A program made the translations under genes and the position numbers. From an uncultured Pelagibacteraceae bacterium (GTDB taxonomy: Bacteria; Pseudomonadota; Alphaproteobacteria; Pelagibacterales; Pelagibacteraceae): DNA of 64,000 nucleotides. Shown here piece after piece: positions 48,967 through 57,717 of the stretch. The stretch lies in the NCBI GenBank assembly GCA_902560685.1, contig CACEMT010000002.1:64861-128860 (forward strand), in the 5' to 3' direction. Each line of letters opens with the position of its first letter. The first letter of the stretch is position 1. A model generated the notes under the pieces. It was given only the letters and a program-made list of their open reading frames with translations, was not told the DNA's origin and did no database searches.

Positions 48967-49670
48967 TATATTTTCCAACCTGAGTGTATAGCAACTATCC
49001 CACCGCTTAGATTTCTGTATTTACATTTTACAAAATTATTTTTTTTCATTTTTTCAACAAGTTGTTTTTGGTCTAAGAAATTTTCAATACTTTTTACCAA
49101 ATATTCATAAGGTTTTTTTTGTCCAACAATAACTCCACCAATTTCTGGAATTAACCTAGAGTAGTTTTTATAAAATATATCTAAATTATTATTTTCAATT
49201 TTTGAAAATTCTAAACACATAAATTTTCCACCCTTTTTTAAGACTCTATAAGCTTCTTTTAAACTTTTGTTTATATTTTTAGTATTTCTAAGTCCAAAAC
49301 TTATAGTATAAAAATCAAAGCTATTATCTGGGACATTTAATTTTTCAGCATTAGAAACTTTCCACTTTATGTTTTTATATTTTCCTAAATTTTTTTTACA
49401 TTCCTTAATCATATTTATATTTTGATCAATACAAAGAATTGAACTATTTTTATTCGTTGCTTCTATATATAATTTAGCAATATCTCCAGTACCACAAGCA
49501 ACATCTATCAATTTTTTTTTATTCGAAGGATTCATCATTGTAACAAAATCTTTTTTCCAAATTCTATGGATACCTAATGACATTAAATCATTCATTAAAT
49601 CGTATTTTTTAAAGACTTTATCAAAGACGTCTTTAACCATACCTTTTTTTTGTTGGAGAACTTGATCCAT
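48966..49670 (-). CDS. ubiE: Ubiquinone/menaquinone biosynthesis C-methyltransferase UbiE
   Basis: SAM-dependent C-methylation of the quinone ring. Motif I is LIDVACGTGDIAKLY near residue 55, YDLMNDLMSLGIHRIWKKDFV is the N-terminal signature and NSFDFYTISFGLRNTKNINKSLKEAYRVLKKGGKFMCLEFS (quoted as FDFYTISFGLRN and GGKFMCLEFS) the central one. 234 aa is slightly short but complete. It is the first gene of the run and is divergent from mutM (38 nt), the usual alphaproteobacterial mutM/ubiE arrangement. Confidence 0.95.
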   Translation of the reverse strand: MDQVLQQKKGMVKDVFDKVFKKYDLMNDLMSLGIHRIWKKDFVTMMNPSNKKKLIDVACGTGDIAKLYIEATNKNSSILCIDQNINMIKECKKNLGKYKNIKWKVSNAEKLNVPDNSFDFYTISFGLRNTKNINKSLKEAYRVLKKGGKFMCLEFSKIENNNLDIFYKNYSRLIPEIGGVIVGQKKPYEYLVKSIENFLDQKQLVEKMKKNNFVKCKYRNLSGGIVAIHSGWKI

Positions 49671-49708
49671 AGTTTAATATTTAATTTAAATTAATAATAT
49701 AATCTTAA

Positions 49709-50572
49709 ATGCCAGAATTGCCAGAAGTAGAAATAGTAAAACGATCACTAAAAAATAACGTTAAGTATAAAAAAATTAAAAAAGTTATTATTTCAAATAG
49801 AAATCTAAGGTTTAAAATTCAAAAAAAATTTGAAAATACTTTAAAAGGAAGATTAATTTTAAGTGTAGAAAGGTTTTCAAAATACATAATTCTTACCTTA
49901 AGTAATAATAAATATTGTTTAATACACTTAGGAATGTCAGGGACATTACATTTAGTTCGCTATGACAAAAAAGGCACTTTTACAAATTTAAGTTTTTATC
50001 ATTCAAAAACATTACCAAAGAAACATAACCATATTAAAATAAAATTTTCTAAATTCATGATTGTTTATAATGATCCTAGAAGATTTGGTTTTTTTAAAAT
50101 ATTTAATAATCAAAAAACACTAAAAGATTATTTTTCAAGATCTGGTCCAGAAGCAACATCTAATAAATTCAATTATAAATATCTAAAAAGTAAATTAATT
50201 AATAAAGAAAAAAATATTAAAAATTTTTTATTAGATCAAAATTATGTTTCAGGAATTGGAAATATTTATGCAAATGAAATATTATTTTATTGTAAAATTA
50301 ATCCCCAAAAAAAATGTAAAAAAATAAATAAAAATCAAACTATTAAGTTAGTTAAAAATTCAAAATTTGTTTTAAATTTAGCGATTAAATTAGGAGGCTC
50401 ATCAATTAGAGATTTTAAAAACATATCTGGTAAATCAGGTTTATTTCAAAATGAGTTTAAAGTTTATGGAAGAGAAAATAAAAATTGTATAACAGAAAAT
50501 TGTAAAGGCAAAATATCTAAGATTTTTATATCAAATAGATCAACTTTTTTTTGTAATTTATGTCAAAAATAA
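49709..50572 (+). CDS. mutM: Formamidopyrimidine-DNA glycosylase (Fpg/MutM)
   Basis: Removes 8-oxoguanine and ring-opened purines. The catalytic N-terminus MPELPEVEIVKRSL provides Pro2 and Glu3; HIKIKFSKFMIVYNDPRRFGFFKI contains the DNA-intercalating region; KNFLLDQNYVSGIGNIYANEILF is the helix-two-turn-helix; and a zinc finger with four Cys (NCITENCKG ... FFCNLCQK) ends the protein. The final Arg of the finger region (ISNRSTFFC) is present. 287 aa is normal. Confidence 0.96.
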   Translation: MPELPEVEIVKRSLKNNVKYKKIKKVIISNRNLRFKIQKKFENTLKGRLILSVERFSKYIILTLSNNKYCLIHLGMSGTLHLVRYDKKGTFTNLSFYHSKTLPKKHNHIKIKFSKFMIVYNDPRRFGFFKIFNNQKTLKDYFSRSGPEATSNKFNYKYLKSKLINKEKNIKNFLLDQNYVSGIGNIYANEILFYCKINPQKKCKKINKNQTIKLVKNSKFVLNLAIKLGGSSIRDFKNISGKSGLFQNEFKVYGRENKNCITENCKGKISKIFISNRSTFFCNLCQK

Positions 50573-50585
50573 TTTAATAAAACTA

Positions 50586-50614
50586 TTGACCATATTTGAT
50601 TACCAAGCTATACA
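50586..50614 (+). promoter_or_regulatory. rpsT promoter, apparently giving a leaderless mRNA
   Basis: TTGACC, 17 nt, TATACA(AT): the best housekeeping promoter match in this part of the window. The expected start of transcription falls near 50621-50624, where the rpsT ATG is (50624). There is no Shine-Dalgarno. The ACAATCGCGCGTATGG context is unusually GC-rich for the region. Confidence 0.6.
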
Positions 50615-50623
50615 ATCGCGCGT

Positions 50624-50884
50624 ATGGCAAATACAAAATCTGCAATTAAATCAATTAAAAAAATAAGTAGAAAAACTACAATTAATCGTTCTAGAAAAAG
50701 TAGGTTTAAAAAGGCAATAAAAAAGATGAATTTAATTTTGGAAGATAAAAATAAGAAAGAAGCTTTAACGTATTTACCGAAATTAAACTCAGAATTAATG
50801 AAAATTGCAAAAACTGGCATAATCAAAAAAGAAAATGCTGCAAGAAATATTTCACGAATAACAAAAAAAATTAATTCTCTATAA
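50624..50884 (+). CDS. rpsT: 30S ribosomal protein S20
   Basis: Binds the 5' domain and helix 44 of 16S rRNA. The 86-aa protein starts ANTKSAIKSIKKISRKTTINRSRKSRFK after Met, typical of S20, and ends KGIIKKENAARNISRITKKINSL-like (seen: IIKKENAARNISRITKKIN). It is Lys-rich and all-helical. The gene stands alone between mutM and dnaA, the order found in many proteobacteria. The promoter abuts the ATG, so translation may start on a leaderless transcript. Confidence 0.97.
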   Translation: MANTKSAIKSIKKISRKTTINRSRKSRFKKAIKKMNLILEDKNKKEALTYLPKLNSELMKIAKTGIIKKENAARNISRITKKINSL

Positions 50885-51196
50885 TTAAATCAACTTCAAG
50901 TAGTTTAATAATTTTTTATTTTAATTTTAATAAAATTTTAAAACTACAGAGAGTATTACAACTCTTAATATAAATAATTTAATCTATATACTAAATGTAA
51001 AATAAAAATAAATATAAATACCACATCTAGATTTATAAATTTTTTTTTTAAAAAATTTTTTTTTAAATTATTAAATACAATTTTTCCGCTAATCAAATTC
51101 ACCTAAAAATTTTACAAGTGCAGATTTTATTTTTTTTTAAAAAAGGCAATAAATTTATTGCATTAACTATCGATAGGTTTTAATTGGACTTCTTCC
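50885..51196. promoter_or_regulatory. Gene-free region upstream of dnaA with inverted repeats
   Basis: 312 nt, extremely AT-rich. I see: an inverted repeat GTAGTTT (50900) / AAACTAC (50941) around an A/T-only stretch; a hairpin AGAGT-ATTACA-ACTCT (50950-50965); long T and A runs near 51040-51066; a perfect 16-bp palindrome GCAATAAATTTATTGC at 51146-51161; and a perfect 10-bp palindrome CTATCGATAG at 51167-51176, 20 nt before dnaA. TTGCAT at 51159 could be a -35 element. No consensus DnaA box (TTATCCACA) was found by eye, so I do not call an origin. Confidence 0.45.
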
Positions 51197-52609
51197 ATGA
51201 AAAATATTTTAACAAAAAAATCTGAAAATTATTCTGTCAAAAAAATAGATTGGAACAAAATCCAAATAGATATGAAAGAAAAGCTTGGAAGAGATATTTA
51301 TGAATCTTGGTTAAAAAAAATTAATTTTATTGATGAATTTAATACTTATATTTTAATATCAGTGTCTACAAGATTTATCCGTGATTGGATTACATCTAGA
51401 TACCTTGATCAGATTTTACAAATAATAAAAACACACAAGAAAGAAATAAATAGAATAGAATTTACAATTAATGATCAAAAAAAAGATAAAATTGATATCA
51501 AAGATAACGAAAGTGAAAATGAAGATAATAAAAATGTATCATTTATTAAAGACTCATTTTTTCAGTATAATAGAATTGATCCTAATAAGAATTTTGATAA
51601 TTTTATAATTGGATCAAGTAATAAATTAGCTTTTGAAGCATCAAAAAAAGTTTCAGAAGACCTTTCTCACTACAATCCATTATATATTTATGGGGGAGTT
51701 GGTATGGGCAAAACTCATTTACTAAATTCTATTGGACTAGAACTCAAATCAAAAGGTAAGGTAATGTTTATTTCTGCTGAAAGATTTATGTATCATTTTG
51801 TAAAATCGATTAAATCAAATGATATGGTAAAATTTAAAGATTATTTTAGGAATACAGATGTATTATTAATAGATGATATTCAATTTATGAATGGAAAAGA
51901 AGCTATGCAAGAAGAATTTTTTCATACTTTTAATGCTTTAATTGACAAAGGTTCGCAAGTAATAGTTTCTGCTGATAGAGCTCCAAATAAACTATCTCGA
52001 ATCCAGGAAAGAATAAAATCAAGATTTGCAGGCGGTTTAGTCGTTGATATTCAAAATCCGGATTATGAATTGCGTTATAAAATTGTTAAAGCCAAAGTAG
52101 ATGAATTGAGATTAAATCAATCAATTTCATTAAATCTATCAGAAGAAATTCAAAAATTTATAAGTTCAGAAATTAGAACTAGTATTAGGGAATTAGTTGG
52201 AGCACTTAATAGAGTTATTTCATTTTCAAGAATATATAATAAATTACCATCACTTGCAGAAGCAAAAATAATACTTAAGGATTTATTAAACTTATCAGAA
52301 AATAAAGTAACTATTGACTCAATACAGACAATTGTTTGTAAATTTTTCAAAATAAGTAAAAATGAAATGTTATCAGCTAGAAGATCCAGATATTTAGTTA
52401 GACCTAGGCAAACTGCAATTTATCTTTCAAAATTACTTACATCAAAATCTCTTCCTGAAATTGGTAGAGCATTTTCTAATAGGGATCATACAACTGTTAT
52501 TCACTCGGTAAAAACAATTGATAAACTTAGACAAGAAGACAAAGAACTAAGTTCTAATATTGATAATTTAAAAAATAAAATTTTGTATAATAAAGAAAAT
52601 GAAATTTAG
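51197..52609 (+). CDS. dnaA: Chromosomal replication initiator DnaA
   Basis: AAA+ ATPase that melts the origin. Domain I (1-80) includes IDWNKIQIDMKEKLGRDIYESWLKKI; a Lys/Asp/Glu/Asn-rich linker (about 90-120); domain III with Walker A YGGVGMGKTHLLNSIG near residue 175 and Walker B VLLIDDIQFMNGKE, sensor region IVSADRAPNKLSRIQERIKSRF (in pieces); and domain IV with the DNA-binding signature RPRQTAIYLSKLLTSKSLPEIGRAFSNRDHTTVIHS. 470 aa is normal. It overlaps dnaN by 11 nt, the classical dnaA-dnaN pair, here without recF following. Confidence 0.97.
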   Translation: MKNILTKKSENYSVKKIDWNKIQIDMKEKLGRDIYESWLKKINFIDEFNTYILISVSTRFIRDWITSRYLDQILQIIKTHKKEINRIEFTINDQKKDKIDIKDNESENEDNKNVSFIKDSFFQYNRIDPNKNFDNFIIGSSNKLAFEASKKVSEDLSHYNPLYIYGGVGMGKTHLLNSIGLELKSKGKVMFISAERFMYHFVKSIKSNDMVKFKDYFRNTDVLLIDDIQFMNGKEAMQEEFFHTFNALIDKGSQVIVSADRAPNKLSRIQERIKSRFAGGLVVDIQNPDYELRYKIVKAKVDELRLNQSISLNLSEEIQKFISSEIRTSIRELVGALNRVISFSRIYNKLPSLAEAKIILKDLLNLSENKVTIDSIQTIVCKFFKISKNEMLSARRSRYLVRPRQTAIYLSKLLTSKSLPEIGRAFSNRDHTTVIHSVKTIDKLRQEDKELSSNIDNLKNKILYNKENEI

Positions 52610-53711
52610 TTTGAATCAGCAAGATCTTCAAAAATCATTAAATTATTGTCAAGGAGTTATTGAAAAAAGAAGTACACTACCAATTTTATCCAATGTACTG
52701 CTTGATGCGTCAGAATCAAAACTAACTATAGTAGCTACCGATCTAGATTTAATTTTTATTCATCAAATTTTAAATGTTGAAATATTAGAAGAAGGAAAAA
52801 CAACTACTTCGTCTTCAATAATGTATGATATTGTTAGAAAATTTTCTTCTGGAAAAAAAATTAATTTTTCAAGTGCTGGTGACAGCAAGATACATTTAGA
52901 ATCTGAAAAATCAGATTTTAATTTAAATTGCATTGACGCGTCAGAATTTCCTTTAACTGATGAAAATTTTAACAAAAATCAGTTTTTAATTAATTCAAAA
53001 GATTTACTTAAACTATTAAATAAATGTAAATTCTCAGTTTCTAATGATGAAACAAGACACTATCTAAGCGGAATTTTTTTACATCAAAATCATGTAGAAG
53101 ATAAATATTTTTTAACTGCAGCTGCTACAGATAGCCATAGAATGTCTATATCCAAAATAAGACTAAAAGAAAAAATAGAATTTGAGCCAATAATTTTACC
53201 TAAAAAAACAATCTTTCAACTTTGTTCATTGTTAGAAGATTTTGAAGGAGATGTAAAAATTTCAAATATTAAATCAAAAATAAAATTTGAATTCAATAAT
53301 AGTATTTTAATTTCAAAATTAATTGATGGAAAATTTCCAAACTATGTTCAAGTTATTCCTAAAGAAAATCAAAAAAAACTTCAAGTTGATTTGAAATTAT
53401 TTTTAGACTCAGTAGATAGAGTTGCGTCAGTATCTTTAGATAAAAAAGATGGAGTAAAATTTAATTTGACAAAAGATGTTTTAAATCTTTCTGTAAACAA
53501 CACCAATAGTGGTGATGGAAAAGAGAGCTTAAATGTAAAATTTGATCATGATTTAGATATAAGTTTTAACTCTAGATATTTAATTGATGTAGCATCACAA
53601 TTAGATGGTGATCAAATCGAAATTTATCTTAAAGATACTGGCTCGCCAGCTTTAATAAAAGATCCTGGAGATTTTGACAGTATATATGTTGTAATGCCTA
53701 TGAAAGGCTAG
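52599..53711 (+). CDS. dnaN: DNA polymerase III beta subunit (sliding clamp)
   Basis: Ring-shaped processivity clamp. The 370-aa product has the three topologically similar domains; recognisable parts are LQKSLNYCQGVIEKRSTLPILSNVLLDA (start), ATDSHRMSISKIRL in the second domain and the C-terminal hydrophobic-pocket end YVVMPMKG (VVMPM(R/K)). The start overlaps the dnaA 3' end by 11 nt. It converges on plsC and shares with it the palindromic CTAG as a common stop tetranucleotide. Confidence 0.97.
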   Translation: MKFSLNQQDLQKSLNYCQGVIEKRSTLPILSNVLLDASESKLTIVATDLDLIFIHQILNVEILEEGKTTTSSSIMYDIVRKFSSGKKINFSSAGDSKIHLESEKSDFNLNCIDASEFPLTDENFNKNQFLINSKDLLKLLNKCKFSVSNDETRHYLSGIFLHQNHVEDKYFLTAAATDSHRMSISKIRLKEKIEFEPIILPKKTIFQLCSLLEDFEGDVKISNIKSKIKFEFNNSILISKLIDGKFPNYVQVIPKENQKKLQVDLKLFLDSVDRVASVSLDKKDGVKFNLTKDVLNLSVNNTNSGDGKESLNVKFDHDLDISFNSRYLIDVASQLDGDQIEIYLKDTGSPALIKDPGDFDSIYVVMPMKG

Positions 53712-54409
53712 ATTATTTTCTCGATCTCTTCATATATATTTTTTTGAAGTAAATCTAAAAATTCACCCGAATTCATATTAGGATCAATTGGATCTAAAAT
53801 TGAAACAGTTAATGTTCTGTTTGGTTTTAATTTACCATTTTTAGGCCACACGTCTCCAGAGTTAAGAGCCACAGGCTGACAAGAAATTTTTAGTTCTTCA
53901 TAAATTCTTTTTACCCCTTTTTTAAATGGAGATCTATCCAACACCTCAACTCGAGTTGCTTGAGGAAATATAATTATTGGTCTATTTGAATTATTTGTAT
54001 GTTTTTTTATTTGATCAGAAAAGCCTAAGTTATCTTTAGAAATCTTATTTCTGTCTATTGATATAGAGCCTATTTTTTTTAAATACCATCCGAAAATTGG
54101 AATTTTTAATAATTCTTTTTTTAAAATAAAAACTGGTGAATTAAATAAGTACTGTAAAAAAAATGTTTCAAACTGTGACTGGTGAGCACTTGCAATAAAA
54201 AATTTTTTATTCTTTAAAATTTTTTCTTTTCCTTTAATTACTATTTTTGTTGACAAAAATAATTCTAAACAAAATTTAGACCAAAAGCCAAGAATTCTGC
54301 CACCATAAAGTGTAATTTTTTGAGGTAAAATTAAAGCAGGTAAAAAAAATATACAAACAAAAATAACTCCAGAATAAAAAAAAAATAGAAAAAGTGTTCT
54401 TTTAATCAT
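53708..54409 (-). CDS. plsC: 1-acyl-sn-glycerol-3-phosphate acyltransferase family (PlsC-like)
   Basis: Transfers an acyl chain in phosphatidic-acid synthesis, at the inner membrane. The block I motif is SAHQSQFETFFL, an Hx4E variant of Hx4D that is common in the alphaproteobacterial branch; block III is IIFPQATRVE (FPEGTR equivalent); an N-terminal membrane segment covers residues 6-28 (LFFFYSGVIFVCIFFLPALIL in part). 233 aa. It follows lysA by 11 nt. Because of the two motif changes, the exact substrate among lysophospholipid acyltransferases is less sure than the family. Confidence 0.85.
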   Translation of the reverse strand: MIKRTLFLFFFYSGVIFVCIFFLPALILPQKITLYGGRILGFWSKFCLELFLSTKIVIKGKEKILKNKKFFIASAHQSQFETFFLQYLFNSPVFILKKELLKIPIFGWYLKKIGSISIDRNKISKDNLGFSDQIKKHTNNSNRPIIIFPQATRVEVLDRSPFKKGVKRIYEELKISCQPVALNSGDVWPKNGKLKPNRTLTVSILDPIDPNMNSGEFLDLLQKNIYEEIEKII

Positions 54410-54420
54410 CTACTAAAAAG

Positions 54421-55635
54421 TTAAATAATATTATTTAACTTTTGTCTTTTTGTTATAATTTTTGTTGAAGTTTTATTTATCAAAATTTCTACTGGCTTTG
54501 GTCTTAGGTTATAATTTGAACTTAAGACCATTCCATATGCTCCTACATCACAAATTATAATTATATCTCCTTGATTTAATTTTTGATAATCTGAAACAGT
54601 CAAAAATTTATCAGTAGTTTCACATATTGGGCCAACAAATTCATGCTTTTTTAATACTCTTGTTCTACTAAGTTTTGAAGGAATAATTCTATGCATTGCA
54701 CCGTATAAAGCCGGTCTTAATAAATCATTCATAGCAGAGTCTAAAATAACAAAATTTTTTGAACTAGTCTGTTTTATGTAAGTAATTTTTGAAATTAAAT
54801 ATCCAGCATTACCAACAATTGACCTTCCTGGTTCAAAAATTATCTTTGATTTATTTTTTTTCAAAAAAGATTTTATTAACTTATTATACTTTGAGTAATT
54901 TAAATTATTTAAACTATTCCCATATTGAATGCCCATTCCACCACCTAGATCTATATATTTGAAATTATATTTTGACTGTTGAATAATTTTTTTAACTACA
55001 TTCAACATATTCTTGTAAGGTATATGGCTAGTAATTTGACTTCCAATATGCACGCTTAAACAAATAATATTAATAAATTTTGAACTTTTATATTTTTTAA
55101 GAAGTTCTAAAAATTTTTTTTCAGTTAAACCAAATTTATCTTCTTTTTTTCCTGTAGAAATTTTTTTCAGGGTTTTGGCGTCGATATCTGGATTAAGTCT
55201 TATACCTATATTTATTTTTTTTTTATTCTTTTTAGCAATTTTTTCAATTTCAATAATTTCATTTTCAGACTCTGTATTAATTAATAAAATTTTTTTGCTT
55301 ACAGCAAATTTAATTTCATCTATAGTTTTTCCAACACCAGAAAAAACAATTTTTTCAGGTTTAATTTTAGCTTTCAAGGCTCTTATAAGCTCACCTTTTG
55401 ATACAACATCTGCTCCTAATCCAAATTTATTAATTAAATTTAAGATTTTTAAATTAGAATTAGACTTTACTGAGAAGCAAATTAAAGGATTTATAGTTTT
55501 GAAATTTTTTTTAAAATTATTAATATTATTTTTTATTTTATCATATGAATAAACATACGAAGGTGTACCAAATTTTTTTGCTAATATTTTGGCACTAACA
55601 TTCTCTATATAGAAGAGCCCTTTTTTATATCTCAT
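54421..55635 (-). CDS. lysA: Diaminopimelate decarboxylase
   Basis: PLP enzyme that makes L-lysine from meso-diaminopimelate. PLP Lys is in ICFSVKSNSNLKIL near residue 54; GLGADVVSKGEL, SVHIGSQI, YIDLGGGMGI (Gly-rich phosphate site), EPGRSIVGNAG and CDVGAYGMVLSSNYNLRPKPVEIL complete the fold type III pattern. 404 aa is normal. The ATG overlaps the stop of the lptM-like lipoprotein gene (TAATG). Together with dapB it covers two steps of the pathway in this window. Confidence 0.96.
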   Translation of the reverse strand: MRYKKGLFYIENVSAKILAKKFGTPSYVYSYDKIKNNINNFKKNFKTINPLICFSVKSNSNLKILNLINKFGLGADVVSKGELIRALKAKIKPEKIVFSGVGKTIDEIKFAVSKKILLINTESENEIIEIEKIAKKNKKKINIGIRLNPDIDAKTLKKISTGKKEDKFGLTEKKFLELLKKYKSSKFINIICLSVHIGSQITSHIPYKNMLNVVKKIIQQSKYNFKYIDLGGGMGIQYGNSLNNLNYSKYNKLIKSFLKKNKSKIIFEPGRSIVGNAGYLISKITYIKQTSSKNFVILDSAMNDLLRPALYGAMHRIIPSKLSRTRVLKKHEFVGPICETTDKFLTVSDYQKLNQGDIIIICDVGAYGMVLSSNYNLRPKPVEILINKTSTKIITKRQKLNNII

Positions 55636-55757
55636 TAAACTATATTTTTTTGATTAATATATTTGTAATTACTTTGCTTATATTCTGGGTCAGCTTTTTT
55701 TCCACACGAAACAGCAAATGTTAAAAGAGCTATAATTAATATAATTTTTTTTATCAT
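55635..55757 (-). CDS. lptM: Small lipoprotein LptM-like, 40 aa (not in ORF track)
   Basis: Too short for the track. Frame starts with an ATGA overlap on the argH stop and ends with a TAATG overlap on lysA. The peptide is MIKKIILIIALLTFAVSCGKKADPEY, then about 14 polar residues. The lipobox VSCG plus CGKKADP is the pattern of the short lipoprotein family (CGxKGxP) placed before lysA in many proteobacteria; E. coli LptM (YifL), beside dapF, helps LptD-LptE maturation. The same function is inferred. LptE is encoded at 1.7 kb. Confidence 0.8.
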   Translation of the reverse strand: MIKKIILIIALLTFAVSCGKKADPEYKQSNYKYINQKNIV

Positions 55758-57148
55758 TTTGATTCTTTCTTATACTTTTTTATCATCTTCTTAACATTTT
55801 CAAAAGATGTACCTCCATAAGATTTTTTTGATTTTATTGAGCTTTCTAAATCAAATACTTTTAAAATATCTTCATTAAGCATAGGCTCTATTCTTTTTAA
55901 CTCTTTTAAAGTTAATTCATTTAATTTTACTTTTTTAGATTCTGCATAATTTACAATTTTAGAAGTTATTTGATATGCTTTTCTAAATGATAAATCATAA
56001 TATTTAACAATATAATCTGCTAAATCCGTTGATGTTGTATAGCCAATGTTAGCCAATTCATACATTCTTTTTTTATTAGGAGAAAAGTTTTTTAATATTT
56101 CTGCAAGTATCAAGGTTGAATTTTTTAACTGATCAAAAGAATTAAATACTAATTCTTTATCATCTTGAAGGTCTTTAAAATAAGAAAGAGGAAGTCCTTT
56201 TAAAATTGTAAGCATTGAAAATAAGTTGCCAAAACTATTTCCTGTTTTTCCTCTTAAATATTCTAATGGATCAGGATTCTTTTTTTGTGGCATTATGGAA
56301 GATCCAGTAACAACTTTATCATTAAGCTTAATTAGTTGGAAAGCATCAGAATTCCATATAATAAATTCTTCTGCCAATCTTGAAATATGTATAGAACAAA
56401 CTGATACTGAATATAAAAAATCTAATACAAAATCTCTATCCGAAATAGTATCAATTGAATTATTTGTTGGATTTTTAAATTTTAATTTTCTCGAGGTATA
56501 GTTCCTATCAATGTTAAAACCTGTTCCTGCCAAAGCAGCAGCACCCAATGGATTTTCTAATAAATTTTCTAGATTATTTTGAAATCTTTTTTTGTCTCTT
56601 TTAAACATTTCTACGTAAGCTAGCAAATAGTGAGCGAATGAAATAGGTTGTGCATTTTTTAAATGTGTAAAACCTGGCATTATAGTTTTAATATTTTTTT
56701 CAGCATTTTTAATAATAATTTTTTCTAAATTATTTAAATGATTAATAATTTCTTTAGTTGAACTTCTTAACCAGAGTTTAAAATCAGTAATTACTTGGTC
56801 GTTTCTAGATCTTCCTGTATGAATATATCCAGAATCTTCTCCAATAATTTCAAATAATCTATTTTCAATATTCATATGGATATCTTCAAGATTAGAATTA
56901 AAATTAAATTTTTTTTTTATGATTTCATTTTTTATTCTATTTAATCCCCAAATTATTTTATTTTTAATTTTAAATGTTATAATTTTTTGTTTAAATAACA
57001 TTTCGACATGAGCAATTGATCCTTGAATATCTTCTTTAAATAGTCTTTTATCTACATCAATTGAACTGCCAATTTTTTTGAAAATCGAGGAAGTATCTTT
57101 CTTTATTCTTGTATTCCAAATAGCCTTATTGTTTTTATTTTGTACCAT
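55754..57148 (-). CDS. argH: Argininosuccinate lyase
   Basis: Last step of arginine synthesis. The fumarase/aspartase superfamily signature is GSSIMPQKKNPDPLEYLRGK near residue 278, with the catalytic Ser in the flexible GSSIMPQ loop. Upstream IHTGRSRNDQV and NAQPISFAHYLLAY give the other two active-site regions. 464 aa is full length. The gene starts the argH-lptM-lysA-plsC run and is divergent from tlpA (23 nt), a frequent alphaproteobacterial pairing. Confidence 0.97.
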   Translation of the reverse strand: MVQNKNNKAIWNTRIKKDTSSIFKKIGSSIDVDKRLFKEDIQGSIAHVEMLFKQKIITFKIKNKIIWGLNRIKNEIIKKKFNFNSNLEDIHMNIENRLFEIIGEDSGYIHTGRSRNDQVITDFKLWLRSSTKEIINHLNNLEKIIIKNAEKNIKTIMPGFTHLKNAQPISFAHYLLAYVEMFKRDKKRFQNNLENLLENPLGAAALAGTGFNIDRNYTSRKLKFKNPTNNSIDTISDRDFVLDFLYSVSVCSIHISRLAEEFIIWNSDAFQLIKLNDKVVTGSSIMPQKKNPDPLEYLRGKTGNSFGNLFSMLTILKGLPLSYFKDLQDDKELVFNSFDQLKNSTLILAEILKNFSPNKKRMYELANIGYTTSTDLADYIVKYYDLSFRKAYQITSKIVNYAESKKVKLNELTLKELKRIEPMLNEDILKVFDLESSIKSKKSYGGTSFENVKKMIKKYKKESK

Positions 57149-57171
57149 GTTATGTAATTATACCTTTTAGA

Positions 57172-57702
57172 ATGAAATTATTAACATTAAAATTTATTTT
57201 AGTTTTTATATATCTAATATCATCAAGTGCATCATATGCAATACAGCAGCCAAATTTAAAGAATCTAATTATTCATAAAGATCCAAAAAAACTAGAAAAA
57301 ATAAATTTTATAAATATTAACAATGAAATAGTTAATCTAAAAATGTTCGAAAACTCACTTATTATTATAAATTTTTGGGCGACTTGGTGTGCTCCATGTA
57401 TAGAAGAAATGCCATCTTTAAGCAGGTTACAATCCAACACAGCTTTTAAAAATCTTCAAATAGTACCTATTAATGTTGGAAGAGATAATGTTGAAAAATC
57501 AAAGAATTTTTATAAAAAATTAAAAATAGATAATTTAGAAATATATTTTGATAAAGATGTAGAGCTTGCAAAAAAGTTTTTGTTAAGAGGGCTACCTACT
57601 ACAGTATTCATAAACAAAAAAGGTGAAGAGTTTGCTCGAGTAATAGGATTTATTAATTTCGACGATAAAAAAATTATAAAATGGTTAAAAACATATGACT
57701 AA
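57172..57702 (+). CDS. tlpA: TlpA-like thiol:disulfide oxidoreductase
   Basis: Periplasmic thioredoxin-fold reductant, in relatives used for cytochrome oxidase copper-site or cytochrome c maturation. Signal or anchor MKLLTLKFILVFIYLISSSASYA; active site INFWATWCAPCIEEMPSL (WCxPC) near residue 78; cis-Pro in LLRGLPTTVFINKKGEE. 176 aa is normal. It starts 23 nt from the divergent argH. Confidence 0.9.
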   Translation: MKLLTLKFILVFIYLISSSASYAIQQPNLKNLIIHKDPKKLEKINFININNEIVNLKMFENSLIIINFWATWCAPCIEEMPSLSRLQSNTAFKNLQIVPINVGRDNVEKSKNFYKKLKIDNLEIYFDKDVELAKKFLLRGLPTTVFINKKGEEFARVIGFINFDDKKIIKWLKTYD

Positions 57703-57717
57703 AAGTTTTTTTTACTT

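Noticed and set aside
50885-51196. Replication origin at dnaA
   Set aside because: AT-rich and beside dnaA, but no consensus DnaA boxes by eye and no skew computation possible; described as regulatory region only.
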